A stretch of 64,000 nt of DNA, from the NCBI GenBank assembly GCA_029261595.1, contig JAJDAZ010000068.1:1-64000 (forward strand), written 5' to 3'. Shown in pieces: positions 21,132-30,035 of the stretch (position 1 is its first letter; each line of letters begins with the position of its first letter). The translations under genes and the position numbers were made by a program. The notes beneath the pieces were generated by a model. It did not search any database, was not told the origin of the DNA, and saw nothing but the letters and a program-made list of their open reading frames with translations. Source of the DNA: Nitrospinaceae bacterium. Lineage in GTDB: Bacteria; Nitrospinota; Nitrospinia; Nitrospinales; VA-1.

Positions 21132-22241
21132 ATGGATGAACCAGAGGATACTCCCTTACACGAAAAGGATTTTCATAATATCCTGTTGTGGATGCCCAGT
21201 TGGATCGGCGACGTGATTCTGGTCCTGCCCGCTTTGTCGGCCCTGCGTGAAAAATTTCCTCATTCCAGAATCACTGCGGTGGCAAAGGCTCCTGCGGACC
21301 AACTTCTTTCCGCTCATCCGGCCGTGGATACGGTGATGCAGATCCCCTCGAGTCCGAATAAAGGGTTTCTGTCCGGAATGCGGTTTGCCTGCAAATTGAG
21401 AAAATACCAGTTTGACCTTGGAATCGTTTTCCCCAACTCCTTTCACAGTGCGTTGCTTTTGTCGTTGTCCGGAGCCAAAAACCGGCTGGGATATGATACC
21501 GAAGGCCGGGAAATTTTCCTGACTCATTTGGTGAAAGTGACGTCTCATACCAAGAGAACCGAGTACCGGGTCGATTATTTTTTTAACCTGCTAGCTTCCC
21601 TCAAGCTGGACCCGGATGAACGCCGGTTTCAGCCGTTGAAAAAAGATCAGGAAAAAAAAGTGGTTGAAGAATTCCTTGAAAAAATCGGTTGGCGGGAAAA
21701 CCAGTTTTTGATCGCCCTTCATCCCGGAACATCCAAACCCCAAAGGGGCTGGCAGGTGGAACGGTTCGGGATTTTATGCCAAAAGCTGGCCAAGGAATAT
21801 CCCGTAAAAATCATCGTCCTGGGACAGGAAAAAGAAGAGGAACTGCTGGCGCAGATATGTCGGTTTTCGCCCGATCATGTGGTCCCTCAGCCTGGAAAAA
21901 TGGATTTGCCGGAAGTCGCCGCCCTCCTCGAAAGGAGTCATTTGTTCATCGGAAATGACAGCGGTATAATGCATCTCGCCAGCATGGTGAACACTCCCGT
22001 GGTGGGGATATTTGGTCCGGGAAGCCCACTCACCAGCGGCCCTTTCATGGACCCGGAAAAACTGGAAATCGTGAGCAAGCACTTCGACTGCTCCCCTTGC
22101 CGGCAGAAATTTTTCAAGGAGTGCAAACCCTCACCGCACAACAAGCCATATTGTCTGGAAGATATCAGTGTGAAGGACGTCGCCCTGGCGGTGGAGCGGT
22201 TACTGAAAAAAATAGAAGGTAAAAAAGTGGCTGGGGGTTGA
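21132..22241 (+). CDS. waaF: Lipopolysaccharide heptosyltransferase II-like (GT9)
   Basis: The 369-residue product belongs to glycosyltransferase family 9. MPSWIGDVILVLPALSALRE opens the acceptor domain; the nucleotide-sugar domain contains ALHPGTSKPQRGWQVERFG and FIGNDSGIMHLASMVNTPVV followed by GIFGPGSP. The C-terminal part has CSPCRQKFFKECK, common in the heptosyltransferase II branch. It implies an LPS inner core with heptose. Exact acceptor specificity cannot be read from sequence. Confidence 0.87.
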   Translation: MDEPEDTPLHEKDFHNILLWMPSWIGDVILVLPALSALREKFPHSRITAVAKAPADQLLSAHPAVDTVMQIPSSPNKGFLSGMRFACKLRKYQFDLGIVFPNSFHSALLLSLSGAKNRLGYDTEGREIFLTHLVKVTSHTKRTEYRVDYFFNLLASLKLDPDERRFQPLKKDQEKKVVEEFLEKIGWRENQFLIALHPGTSKPQRGWQVERFGILCQKLAKEYPVKIIVLGQEKEEELLAQICRFSPDHVVPQPGKMDLPEVAALLERSHLFIGNDSGIMHLASMVNTPVVGIFGPGSPLTSGPFMDPEKLEIVSKHFDCSPCRQKFFKECKPSPHNKPYCLEDISVKDVALAVERLLKKIEGKKVAGG

Positions 22242-22264
22242 CGGGAACAAGCAACTCATAACCG

Positions 22265-22280
22265 CCAGCCTGAGGGCTGG
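22265..22280. repeat. REP-like palindrome CCAGCC-TGAG-GGCTGG
   Basis: A perfect inverted repeat with six-base arms and a TGAG centre lies 24 bases after the waaF stop. Its arms are identical to those at 12502-12517 and nearly so to 51052-51067. It is a member of the dispersed palindrome family in this window and could also act as a transcript-end hairpin. Confidence 0.6.
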
Positions 22281-22474
22281 GTCAAATGTGACGGATATAA
22301 CTTCGCATTTAAATTGGGGAAAAGTTGCAGTAAGTTTGGGATGAAAAAACGCGGAACGGATCTTACTAGGTATGAGAATTTCTTTTGAAAGGTTTTAACC
22401 AGGAGATTTCCCGGATTAATTGCGATTTTCCCCAAAATTAACTAACCCAGTAAATCTTATTATGCGATTGCACC

Positions 22475-23203
22475 TCAGTTAACAGCGCTTTTAATAGCAT
22501 TGGTGGAAATATCTCGGATAACTGAGAAAACATCATGTGCTAGCCGCAACGAAGCAACTAAGTCATTATCTTTACCGCTTACCCATTTCTGATTAATATT
22601 AATATTTTTCCCCATAATATTATTAGTGTATGAAATTTCCTTTTTATTTGGTATTTTCCCATTTCCATGACGAATCCAATGTCTCAATGGAGAAGCGCAC
22701 TTTTCGAAAAATAACCTTTCGTCATTCTCAAGTAAACAACCAGAATTCCCTTCCTTGGAGTTCCATAATTCTTTAATATTTGCACTAAAAAAATCTTCCT
22801 TATCGAGAGGATCGACTTGATTTTTCTTGATCCGAGCAACACGAGACAGATGCTCAGCTGTCAACTCCAGACTTTCACATATCAAGCTACGTTTTGCCGA
22901 GTTAATTATTTCATTTGATCTTGCAAGACGATCCTTGTTAAGTAGAGATATCCCTAAACACTGATATCCATCTATTTCCAAATTGTCGATAGAAATCACC
23001 TTTGGAACATTTTGTAGATTCAAGGTTTCTGGCTTCAGAATAATAGCCGCCTGCCCAACTAAATTACCAAGAGTCCATTCGATATTATTAAGATACGATG
23101 TATGATTACTCAGTATCTTATTGATCTTTTTTTTCATCGTCGTAAATAGTCTTTTGTCTGGTGCGGGTTCGGGCATCGTACCTCGTAACATTAAGTGAGT
23201 CAT
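22475..23203 (-). CDS. Orphan protein of unknown function, AT-rich
   Basis: I do not recognise this protein. From ATG 23203 it has about 242 residues (MTHLMLRGTMPEPAPDKRLF onward); the frame is open upstream to a TTG at 23248 that would overlap hutI, and MKKKINKIL at 23137 is another start. It is polar, has no signal peptide or membrane segment, and shows motifs such as LELTAEHLSRVARIKKNQ and RLAHDVFSVIRDISTNAIK. Its base composition is clearly AT-richer than its neighbours, which suggests a recent arrival. It is tail-to-head with hutI on the same strand. Confidence 0.55.
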   Translation of the reverse strand: MTHLMLRGTMPEPAPDKRLFTTMKKKINKILSNHTSYLNNIEWTLGNLVGQAAIILKPETLNLQNVPKVISIDNLEIDGYQCLGISLLNKDRLARSNEIINSAKRSLICESLELTAEHLSRVARIKKNQVDPLDKEDFFSANIKELWNSKEGNSGCLLENDERLFFEKCASPLRHWIRHGNGKIPNKKEISYTNNIMGKNININQKWVSGKDNDLVASLRLAHDVFSVIRDISTNAIKSAVN

Positions 23204-23237
23204 CCCTAATTTTCCTGTCCACCCTGTCAAATTTTTT

Positions 23238-24473
23238 CTAAAAAGCAACCGGGTCTTTCTCGCCGTTCACTTTTTTACCCGCCGAATAAGTCTGATCGAC
23301 GAAATTTTCGCCGAAATAATAAAACAGGTCACGGTAATCGTTGGTTTTGAGCACGATAAAATCGGCCCGCTGACCGGGGAGCAGTCCGCCATAATCGTTG
23401 TGACCATCCAACGCGCGGGCGGACCCATGGGTTGCCGCAATGAGCGCCTGATCGGGGGTGATCCGGTAGAGAGACTGGGCCAGGCCGAGTACCGTCTGCA
23501 TGTTGTAAGACGGGCCGCTTCCCGGATTGCAGTCCGTGGCCAGGGCGAGGGTCACTCCGGCTTCTATCATGGCATGCACCGGCGGATTTTTTTTTCCGCC
23601 GAGAAAAAAAGTCACCCCCGGCATGAGCACCGCCGTGGTCCCTGAAAGCTGTAAAGCGCGGATGTCATGCGGCGTGATGTGCTCCAGGTGGTCGCAGGAA
23701 ATAGCGCCTAATCGGGCGGCATTGTGGCATCCTCCCTGATGAGCGAACTCGTCTACATGCGCCCGCAATTGATGAAACCCGACCAGTTTTGCGTGCAGGA
23801 ACAGCCGCCTGAGATGAGCGACGGTGAATACGTCGCGTTCACAGAAAATATCCACCCCATCCGCCAGATTGCGAAATTCAGGCAAATGTTCCATCACAAA
23901 CTCGAAATATTGCTGGATGGTTTTCCCCTGGGGAGCCGCGTGGGCGCCCATATACGTGAGGGTGAGGGGGACGCGTAAGTTTTTTCTGAGACGTTGGCCG
24001 ACGCGCAGCATTTTTTTTTCCGTGTCCAGGTCGAGGCCGTACCCGGATTTGATTTCAAACGCCGTAGTTCCAAGCGTCATCATTCGACGTATCCTGAGCC
24101 GCGCCGTTTCGTACAACTCGTCTTCCGTGGCCTGGCGGGTGGCATTGACCGTGTTCAGTATGCCGTCGCCGTTTTTGTGGATCTCCATGTAGGAAGTTCC
24201 CGCCATCCGCTGTTCCATCTCATCCTTGCGGTCGCCTGCGAAAATGAGATGAGTGTGGCAGTCCACCAATCCCGGAAGAACAGAACGGCCCTTTAAATCG
24301 ACCTCTCTGGAAAAATCATGGTGATTGACCTCCGACTCACGGATTACCCTGTTCACTCTCCCCTGGCTCACCAACAGAGCGCATCGGGTCTTCTTCACCA
24401 GTTTCGGGGTTTGTCTTCGCGATTGCACCTGAATCAATTCACCAATATTTCTAAAACAAATGACCTTCTCCAT
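23238..24473 (-). CDS. hutI: Imidazolonepropionase
   Basis: The 411-residue amidohydrolase hydrolyses imidazolone propionate to formimino-glutamate in histidine degradation. LPGLVDCHTHLIFAGDRKDE has the metal ligands H73 and H75, further ligands are in GAHAAP and RAHVDEFAH, and the aspartate is in ATDCNPGSGPSYNM. These match HutI rather than general amidohydrolases. No hutH, hutU or hutG is next to it in this window, so its role in a full pathway is not shown here. Confidence 0.93.
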   Translation of the reverse strand: MEKVICFRNIGELIQVQSRRQTPKLVKKTRCALLVSQGRVNRVIRESEVNHHDFSREVDLKGRSVLPGLVDCHTHLIFAGDRKDEMEQRMAGTSYMEIHKNGDGILNTVNATRQATEDELYETARLRIRRMMTLGTTAFEIKSGYGLDLDTEKKMLRVGQRLRKNLRVPLTLTYMGAHAAPQGKTIQQYFEFVMEHLPEFRNLADGVDIFCERDVFTVAHLRRLFLHAKLVGFHQLRAHVDEFAHQGGCHNAARLGAISCDHLEHITPHDIRALQLSGTTAVLMPGVTFFLGGKKNPPVHAMIEAGVTLALATDCNPGSGPSYNMQTVLGLAQSLYRITPDQALIAATHGSARALDGHNDYGGLLPGQRADFIVLKTNDYRDLFYYFGENFVDQTYSAGKKVNGEKDPVAF

Positions 24474-24664
24474 TCAGACTCCTTTCAAGTTCATCTCAGC
24501 CAAATATCGTCCCTGCTAAGTATATAAGTCCTCCCGGATCGTTTGTAAACAACCGGTTTTTCGGAGTTGGCCCGATCATTGAAAACCTTGTATGCTGTCT
24601 TTGTATTTGGTATATTCTATGATCGCCAGATCTGCAATATTATTCATTTTAAGGAGAATTCCCA

Positions 24665-25084
24665 ATGTCCGCTGCCGCCGAAGCTTTAAAAAAGGCTATG
24701 GAGCATGAAAAATTAGCGCTTGAAAGATATAAAGAGGCCATCAACTGTTCCACACACGATGAAACCAGGGAAACCCTGAAAAAGTACGCGACTGAGAAAA
24801 ATCAACAAATTGACTCCCTGCACTGGATGGTTCTTGCCGAGGCGGGACAATTGGAAGCTGGAGAGGCCGCAGGCAATACAGAGGAAAGCGAGGCCCCAAA
24901 AAGTAACGCCAGCAAATGTCCATTTTCCGGGGCGCTCAAGGAAGCGGGAATCGACATCACCAAGATGGGAGAAATGTCCCCCGAAATGATGGAAAAAATG
25001 ATGGGTGGTATGTCGCGGGAGGAAATGGCCAAAACCATGGGACTCACTCCTGATGTCAATAATGAGGAAAAAGCGGAATCCTGA
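24665..25084 (+). CDS. Small ferritin-like/rubrerythrin-type protein
   Basis: The 139-residue protein starts with a helical hairpin (residues 6-60; EHEKLALERYKEAINCS and LKKYATEKNQQIDSLHWMV) that resembles half of a rubrerythrin-type four-helix bundle. Only some of the expected Glu and His iron ligands are visible. A Glu/Ser-rich linker leads to a methionine-rich C-terminal part (MSPEMMEKMMGGMSREEMAK). AAGGAG precedes ATG 24665. The next gene, 32 bases on, encodes a zinc-ribbon protein and is probably cotranscribed. Confidence 0.6.
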   Translation: MSAAAEALKKAMEHEKLALERYKEAINCSTHDETRETLKKYATEKNQQIDSLHWMVLAEAGQLEAGEAAGNTEESEAPKSNASKCPFSGALKEAGIDITKMGEMSPEMMEKMMGGMSREEMAKTMGLTPDVNNEEKAES

Positions 25085-25116
25085 TACGATTCCGTCTGTC
25101 TCCCGGACCGCACGTC

Positions 25117-25536
25117 ATGTCATCTCACAAACCCATAGAGCTTCTTATTGCGTGTAGAAGTTGCGGAATAGAGAACTTGATCATTGATTATACTCCTGGC
25201 CTTCCGGCTGTATGCAGTCAGTGTCGGGAAAGTTTGATCGCCATGGAGCTCATGGATTCCCACAAAGAAGTCGTGTGTGGGGACTGTGGGATGACCCTTC
25301 TCCTGACCCGAGACACTGAAATCACTATGGGGGAATCAACCTGTAGGTGCGGGAGTTCCAACCTCGCCCTGAAAGATTCCCCGTCTATCCCCCTTTTGGC
25401 CGAGGAAGCCAAAGGCATCCAAGCCGAGGAGGATGAAGACCCTGTCGACGACGATTTTGATTGGTGCCGTCCGGCATCCCAGGAGGAACAATCGGAAGAT
25501 TATAACGATATTTTCGACGATGATCCCGGTTATTGA
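25117..25536 (+). CDS. Zinc-ribbon protein of unknown function
   Basis: I do not recognise the family. The 139-residue product has four cysteine pairs: CRSC, CSQC, CGDC and CRC with a preceding T-x-C, arranged as two zinc ribbons over residues 11-80. The C-terminal 55 residues are strongly acidic (EEDEDPVDDDFDW and later EEQSEDYNDIFDDD). A nucleic-acid or protein-binding adaptor is possible. It follows the ferritin-like gene closely. Confidence 0.6.
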   Translation: MSSHKPIELLIACRSCGIENLIIDYTPGLPAVCSQCRESLIAMELMDSHKEVVCGDCGMTLLLTRDTEITMGESTCRCGSSNLALKDSPSIPLLAEEAKGIQAEEDEDPVDDDFDWCRPASQEEQSEDYNDIFDDDPGY

Positions 25537-25707
25537 TTCTTTTTTTACCCCACTCCAAACTCTCCCTCCCGCCTGGCAGGTTTTTAAGTCCCTGCGGAAT
25601 ATCCTCTTATAATTCAATGGTTTTTGCTTGTAATTTGCAGGGAATTTAACTTATAATTATCGTTAAGCTTGGGATGAAATCAATTCGTGGCTGGTATCTG
25701 CCGGATT

Positions 25708-25723
25708 GTAACCAATCGGTTAC
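25708..25723. promoter_or_regulatory. Palindrome GTAACC-AATC-GGTTAC upstream of the DHH gene
   Basis: A perfect inverted repeat with six-base arms lies about 80 bases upstream of the next gene, in an AT-rich gap of 266 bases without another gene. Its size and position fit a repressor or activator operator. No regulator gene is adjacent, so the function is a guess. Confidence 0.35.
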
Positions 25724-25802
25724 CAAACTGTAATCGTAAGCGCAATGTAAATGCTTTATATTAATAAGTCCCTCTCATCCGTGCGAACTATATCTTAATC
25801 TT

Positions 25803-27008
25803 ATGCAACAAAAAGTCCCGACTTCAAAAGACTTGTGGGAAGACAATCTGGAGCAGGCCGCTTCCCTGATTGAATCCCACCAGACCTTTCTGTTCAGCGC
25901 CGATATCGATCCTGACTCTGTCGGGGCCATGTTGTCGCTCGCACTGTATCTCCGGATGATGGGCAAGCAGGTTTATATTGTCATTTCCAATGAGCTTGGA
26001 GAAAACCTGGATCATTTGGAGAAGATGATCGCTTACAACTCCATCCATACGCTCCGCAACACAGATGAAATCGCTGGAGTCAAGGATACCGTCGATGCGA
26101 TCATTTTTTGCGATACGGCAAATACGAAACTGGTCCCGTTTTTTCCTTTTATCAGCGAGCATCTGCTTTCCAGGGATATCCCCGTCATCGAAATAGACCA
26201 TCATTTTGGCGCGGACAGTGAAAAACTGACGGGCCAGTCGGTGACCCTTTACCAGAATGCCAACGCCACAACGGAAATCACCGGGGAGTTGCTTAAAAAG
26301 ATTCACCATAAAAATCCCGACCTGCCGCATCCTTTTAACCAGAGGAATATTGTAATCAGTATCCTGACGGGTATTCTGGGCGATACCATGGGAGGACGTG
26401 TGGTTCGTCACAAACAAAGTTACGTTCAATGGGTTGGAATTCTGGGCAATAAACTCAAAAGAAATACCCGTTGGAGAAAACCCAATGGGGGCCGCTCCGG
26501 CGATGACAAAAAAACCAAGTTTGGCAATCCCCAGCAGATCCAGGAATACCTGACCCAGCTTTCCGGGGAACAGCAGATTTGTGTTGATGCCTTGAAGAAA
26601 CGCATGGTGGTTGATGGCGACGTGGGATCTTTGAACCTGTTGAATTCGACTTATCCCGAAGTCAAGGAGTACTGTCGGCCTTACAGTTCTCCCTGGTTTA
26701 CCTATGTTCTTGGATTCCTCTTAAGCCAGATTCCCGATGCCTCCGCGAAAGTGGGTTTTCTTTATTTTCATGGGAAAAACGCGGAAGACAAAGACTGCAT
26801 TTATATTAAAATGCGTCGGTCCACTCATTATCTGGGAGTGGACCTTAGAACCACCGAGAGTCGCTTGAGAGCCATCTTCCAGGATAAGTATATGGGCGGC
26901 GGCGGACATCCCGGCGCGGCTTCTTTCCGCATTCATCCGCATGATGAGAGCGAGTTTCTCGCCAAATTCGAGCAGGTCGTATACGCCATCAAAAAAAGCC
27001 TCGTATAA
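25803..27008 (+). CDS. DHH-family phosphoesterase (NrnA-like)
   Basis: The 401-residue product has the DHH motifs in order: ADIDPDSVGAMLSLALYLR near residue 35, IIFCDTANTKLVPF, VIEIDHHFGADSE with the DHH itself, and the C-terminal DHHA1 motif GGGGHPGAASFRI. Relatives are nano-RNases, pAp phosphatases and cyclic-dinucleotide phosphodiesterases. The first motif has Ala-Asp where NrnA proteins usually have His, so substrate is uncertain. A roughly 50-residue basic insert (around KRNTRWRKPNGGRSGDDKK) is unusual. Confidence 0.8.
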   Translation: MQQKVPTSKDLWEDNLEQAASLIESHQTFLFSADIDPDSVGAMLSLALYLRMMGKQVYIVISNELGENLDHLEKMIAYNSIHTLRNTDEIAGVKDTVDAIIFCDTANTKLVPFFPFISEHLLSRDIPVIEIDHHFGADSEKLTGQSVTLYQNANATTEITGELLKKIHHKNPDLPHPFNQRNIVISILTGILGDTMGGRVVRHKQSYVQWVGILGNKLKRNTRWRKPNGGRSGDDKKTKFGNPQQIQEYLTQLSGEQQICVDALKKRMVVDGDVGSLNLLNSTYPEVKEYCRPYSSPWFTYVLGFLLSQIPDASAKVGFLYFHGKNAEDKDCIYIKMRRSTHYLGVDLRTTESRLRAIFQDKYMGGGGHPGAASFRIHPHDESEFLAKFEQVVYAIKKSLV

Positions 27009-27011
27009 GCC

Positions 27012-27092
27012 CCCGCACTGCGGGAGGATAAGTTAAAGGCTCCGTCCGCTTTACCCCTGCGGGGCATGAAGGCAAAGGTGAAATATCACACG
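27012..27092. repeat. Composite member of the mosaic intergenic repeat family
   Basis: Directly after the DHH gene lies CCCGC-ACT-GCGGG (27012-27024). Bases 27012-27041 match 54942-54971 at 26 of 30 positions. The right part (27048-27092) matches 12561-12605 at 37 of 45 positions and contains a second palindrome, CCCC-TGC-GGGG. It therefore joins two modules that occur separately elsewhere in the window. Confidence 0.7.
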
Positions 27093-27142
27093 CTTACCAG
27101 CCTCGAAAAACCTTTGCGCGGGGTCGTTCATTTCTGAAAATA

Positions 27143-28753
27143 TCAGGTCCTTGAAGGTTCAAGATAAAGTCTCTTGATATACAGAAGCTCCATTGAGTTC
27201 ATTTCGAGTCCTTTGACGTGTGGTTTGACGACCATGTTTTGTACCTGAATAAAAAGCGGGATCATTGCCGCATCCGTTTCCGTTAAAATCGTTTGCGCCT
27301 GGTCATAAAGGGCTTGCCGATTTTTAGGGTCGCGAATGGCCGGGCCTTTAGCCACCAGATCGTCATAACGGGCATTGCCCCAGCCCAGGCGGTTGTTGCC
27401 GCTGGTGGAAATGAACAGGTTCATGAAGTTGTCAGGATCTGGAAAGTCGGCTCCCCAGCCCAGGCGGAACATGGCGGGCGCGTCCATTTGCAGACGACTG
27501 AGAAACACCTTCCACTCCTGGCTTTCAAACTCAATGTCCACCTTGAGATGCTGTTTCCACTGAGCCTGAAGAAACTCCGCAATGAGCAGATTGCGGTTTT
27601 CGGTGTTGAACATGGCCTGAGTCGCGGGAAAACCTTTTCCCTTCGGATACCCGGCTTGGGACAATAGTTGTCGGGCTTTTTCGGGATCAAATTTGAGCCC
27701 GATGTCCGGGTTGTAGCCGAACATGCCTTTGGGAATCCATGAAGACGTTGGAATCTCTCCGCCCTTGAGGATGACCGGAATCCGGGAGCGGTCGATGGCG
27801 TGCGCGAATGCCTGGCGGACACGGACATCATCGAATGGAGGTTTCTTTACGTTGAACCCGTAATAATAACCCCTTAGTTGAGGTCTGCTGACGTATCGCG
27901 GATCATTTTTATAATGCGGGATGGCGACCGGCGGCAGTTCCAGAATATCCAATTCCCCGGTTTCAAAAAGCGTCAACGCGGTGGTCGGCTCTTCCACCAC
28001 ATACACCAGAACCTGATCGATTGGGGGTCGCCCTTCGTAATGCCGGTCGTTGGCTTTTAAGATCAGTTTGTATTCGTGTTTCCACTCGGAAAGGATGAAC
28101 GGACCGTTGGTCACAATGTGTTCGGGGTCTGTCCAGTGATCGCCAAATTTTTCGACGATGTCCTGTCTCTGCGGAAACGTCACCATGAAGGTGGTGATGC
28201 TGGGAAAATAAACCACCGGTTTTTTCAGGCGGACTTGAAGCACTAGAGGTGAAAGGGCGCGCACCCCCACCTTGGAAGGATCGGTGATTTTGCCCGCATT
28301 GAATTCAGCGGCGTTTTCAACGTCAAACAAAAAATAGGCGTACTGCGCGGCGGTCGCGGGATCGAGCAGTCGTTTACAGGAATATTAGAAATCTCCAGCG
28401 GTGACGGGTTTTCCGTCGCTCCAGAACACATCGTCGCGCAGATAAAAAGTGATGACCTTGCCCTCTTCGGAGAATTCCCAGCGCTTGGCCACGGCGGGGA
28501 TGGGTTCCAGGTTGGCATTGTATTGGGTGAGACCCTCCATGAGATTGGTGAGCAGGTTGAAGGAGATGCTGTCGGTGGCCAGTGACCAGTCCAAAGTAGG
28601 CGGTTCGGCCTTTACCGACATTCGGAAATTTTTTCCTTTTGCGATATCGGAATCCAGGCAACCAGAAAGGACCGTTGCCAGGAAAAAAGCGACCCCTAAA
28701 AAAAAGCGGGAAAATGCGTTGCGCTTTTCATGGAGGAAAAAGGGTGGTTTCAC
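27143..28753 (-). pseudogene. Oligopeptide ABC transporter substrate-binding lipoprotein, interrupted by an in-frame stop
   Basis: Two open segments lie in the same frame: 28753 to 28388 and 28384 to 27143, separated only by TAA at 28385-28387. Joined, they give about 535 residues of an SBP_bac_5 (OppA/DppA-like) protein. A lipobox (LATVLSGC, Cys at about 32) is followed by KAEPPTLDWSLATDSISFNL and LEPIPAVAKRWEFSEEGKVI in the first part, and DVRVRQAFAHAIDRSRIPVI in the second. The sequence across the stop (GDF-stop-YSCKRLLDP) keeps family similarity on both sides, so this is one nonsense change, not a frameshift. No permease or ATPase genes are adjacent. Confidence 0.85.
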
Positions 28754-28803
28754 GAGAATGGTTTGATCACGGAGGATGAAAAGAATGTTCAGATAAAAGT
28801 TTT

Positions 28804-29643
28804 TTACCTGAAAAATTGCGCTATCGCGCCATATTGTTCTTTTTTGAAACCGGGTAAGTCCCCTTGGAATTCAGTTTCGGTTTCTGCGTAGATCCGATCA
28901 ATTTTTTTTAATAGCTCGGGGGTGAGGTTATTGATCACGTCTTCCTCCAAACCTTCAATATCTATTTTCAATATATTTATGGTTTCGTTTTTATTCAGAA
29001 TATCCTGAATAATTTCATTGGCGTTTTTAACTTGAACGTCCACCTGGTTTTCCAAGTCGCTTTTATTCAACCCACCATAACGCCCGGTGGGTTCGCATCC
29101 AAACGAACAGGTTCCATTCTCCAGCCCCACGGCTACCGGGTCCAATTCATATCTGTTTTCAAAACCGTGTAAATTCCCTTTGAGTCGTTCTATGTTTTTT
29201 GGAAGGGGTTCGTATAAATAAACTTTTCCCTGGGAGTTCCGCGTTAAAAAATAGAGAGCGCTGATTCCAATGTTGGACCCAAAATCGACCACACAGGAGA
29301 TATTCCTTCCTGCGCGATAATCCAGCTTCCCAAAACATTCAACGGCGGTGATCATGTCATCGGAACAGTAAAGAGTCATCTTTTGCTTTCCTATCGGAGT
29401 TTTTAAAAAAATTTCTCTTGGATAGGAGCCAGACCGAAAAAGGTATTCCAGAAAAATTTCCAGGGAACTGTCAAAATATCGAAAAATATTTATAAAGGCT
29501 ATGTAGAACTGCTTCTTGAAGAAGGCTGAAAAAATTCCTTTTTTGGTGCGCTGATACATATAACCCAACCTGTAAATTATTTGATTTGATGTTTGACTGC
29601 TTAGGAAGCGAGGGTAGGGGGTAATTTCATAGTTTAAATGCAC
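28804..29643 (-). CDS. FkbM-family SAM-dependent methyltransferase
   Basis: The 279-residue product has the SAM-binding motif VVDFGSNIGISALYFLTRNS and the FkbM-type features LYEPLPKNIERLKGNL and INILKIDIEGLEEDVINN. The family O-methylates sugars and polyketides. The start is a GTG at 29643 with AGGCAGG upstream. It lies after the broken binding-protein gene on the same strand and probably acts on a cell-surface glycan, which is inference from the general sugar-gene context. Confidence 0.8.
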   Translation of the reverse strand: MHLNYEITPYPRFLSSQTSNQIIYRLGYMYQRTKKGIFSAFFKKQFYIAFINIFRYFDSSLEIFLEYLFRSGSYPREIFLKTPIGKQKMTLYCSDDMITAVECFGKLDYRAGRNISCVVDFGSNIGISALYFLTRNSQGKVYLYEPLPKNIERLKGNLHGFENRYELDPVAVGLENGTCSFGCEPTGRYGGLNKSDLENQVDVQVKNANEIIQDILNKNETINILKIDIEGLEEDVINNLTPELLKKIDRIYAETETEFQGDLPGFKKEQYGAIAQFFR

Positions 29644-30035
29644 GAACCTGCCTGATCGGTTTACTTTACCCTATTTAGTTTCCGCACTCAAACCCAACCC
29701 CTCCTGGGAACAAAAATTTTATTTATGGAACCGCTAAACTTTCAACCCGTTAGTTTTTCGGAGGGATGGCCTGGAGATTTTTAAGCGGGCCGTCGGCCAG
29801 GATGTCGCGGTATTAACAGGTTGTTTTATTGTTGGTTATGGGGTTCAGGGTTGCGATGAAGAAGGGGGCGAAGCTTGTGCGATGGATTTCCAGCCGGGAA
29901 TCACGGTTTCCTATTCCAATATTTTTACCGGATTCCAGGATGGGGATTGCGTACATTCCCCACATAACATATTAATTCTTTACTTTTCAAGGGACATGGC
30001 TAGAATGAAAACCTTTAACTCATTCAAGAAAACTC
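29644..30035. other. Gap without recognised gene
   Basis: About 390 bases lie between divergent genes. A short open frame at its right end (29882-30064) has no coding character and overlaps the LRR gene. I see no RNA gene, repeat or clear promoter. Confidence 0.4.

Noticed and set aside
28243-28518. Frameshift in the binding-protein gene
   Set aside because: The overlapping frame at 28243-28518 suggested a shift, but codon counting shows both gene parts are in the same frame and divided only by TAA.
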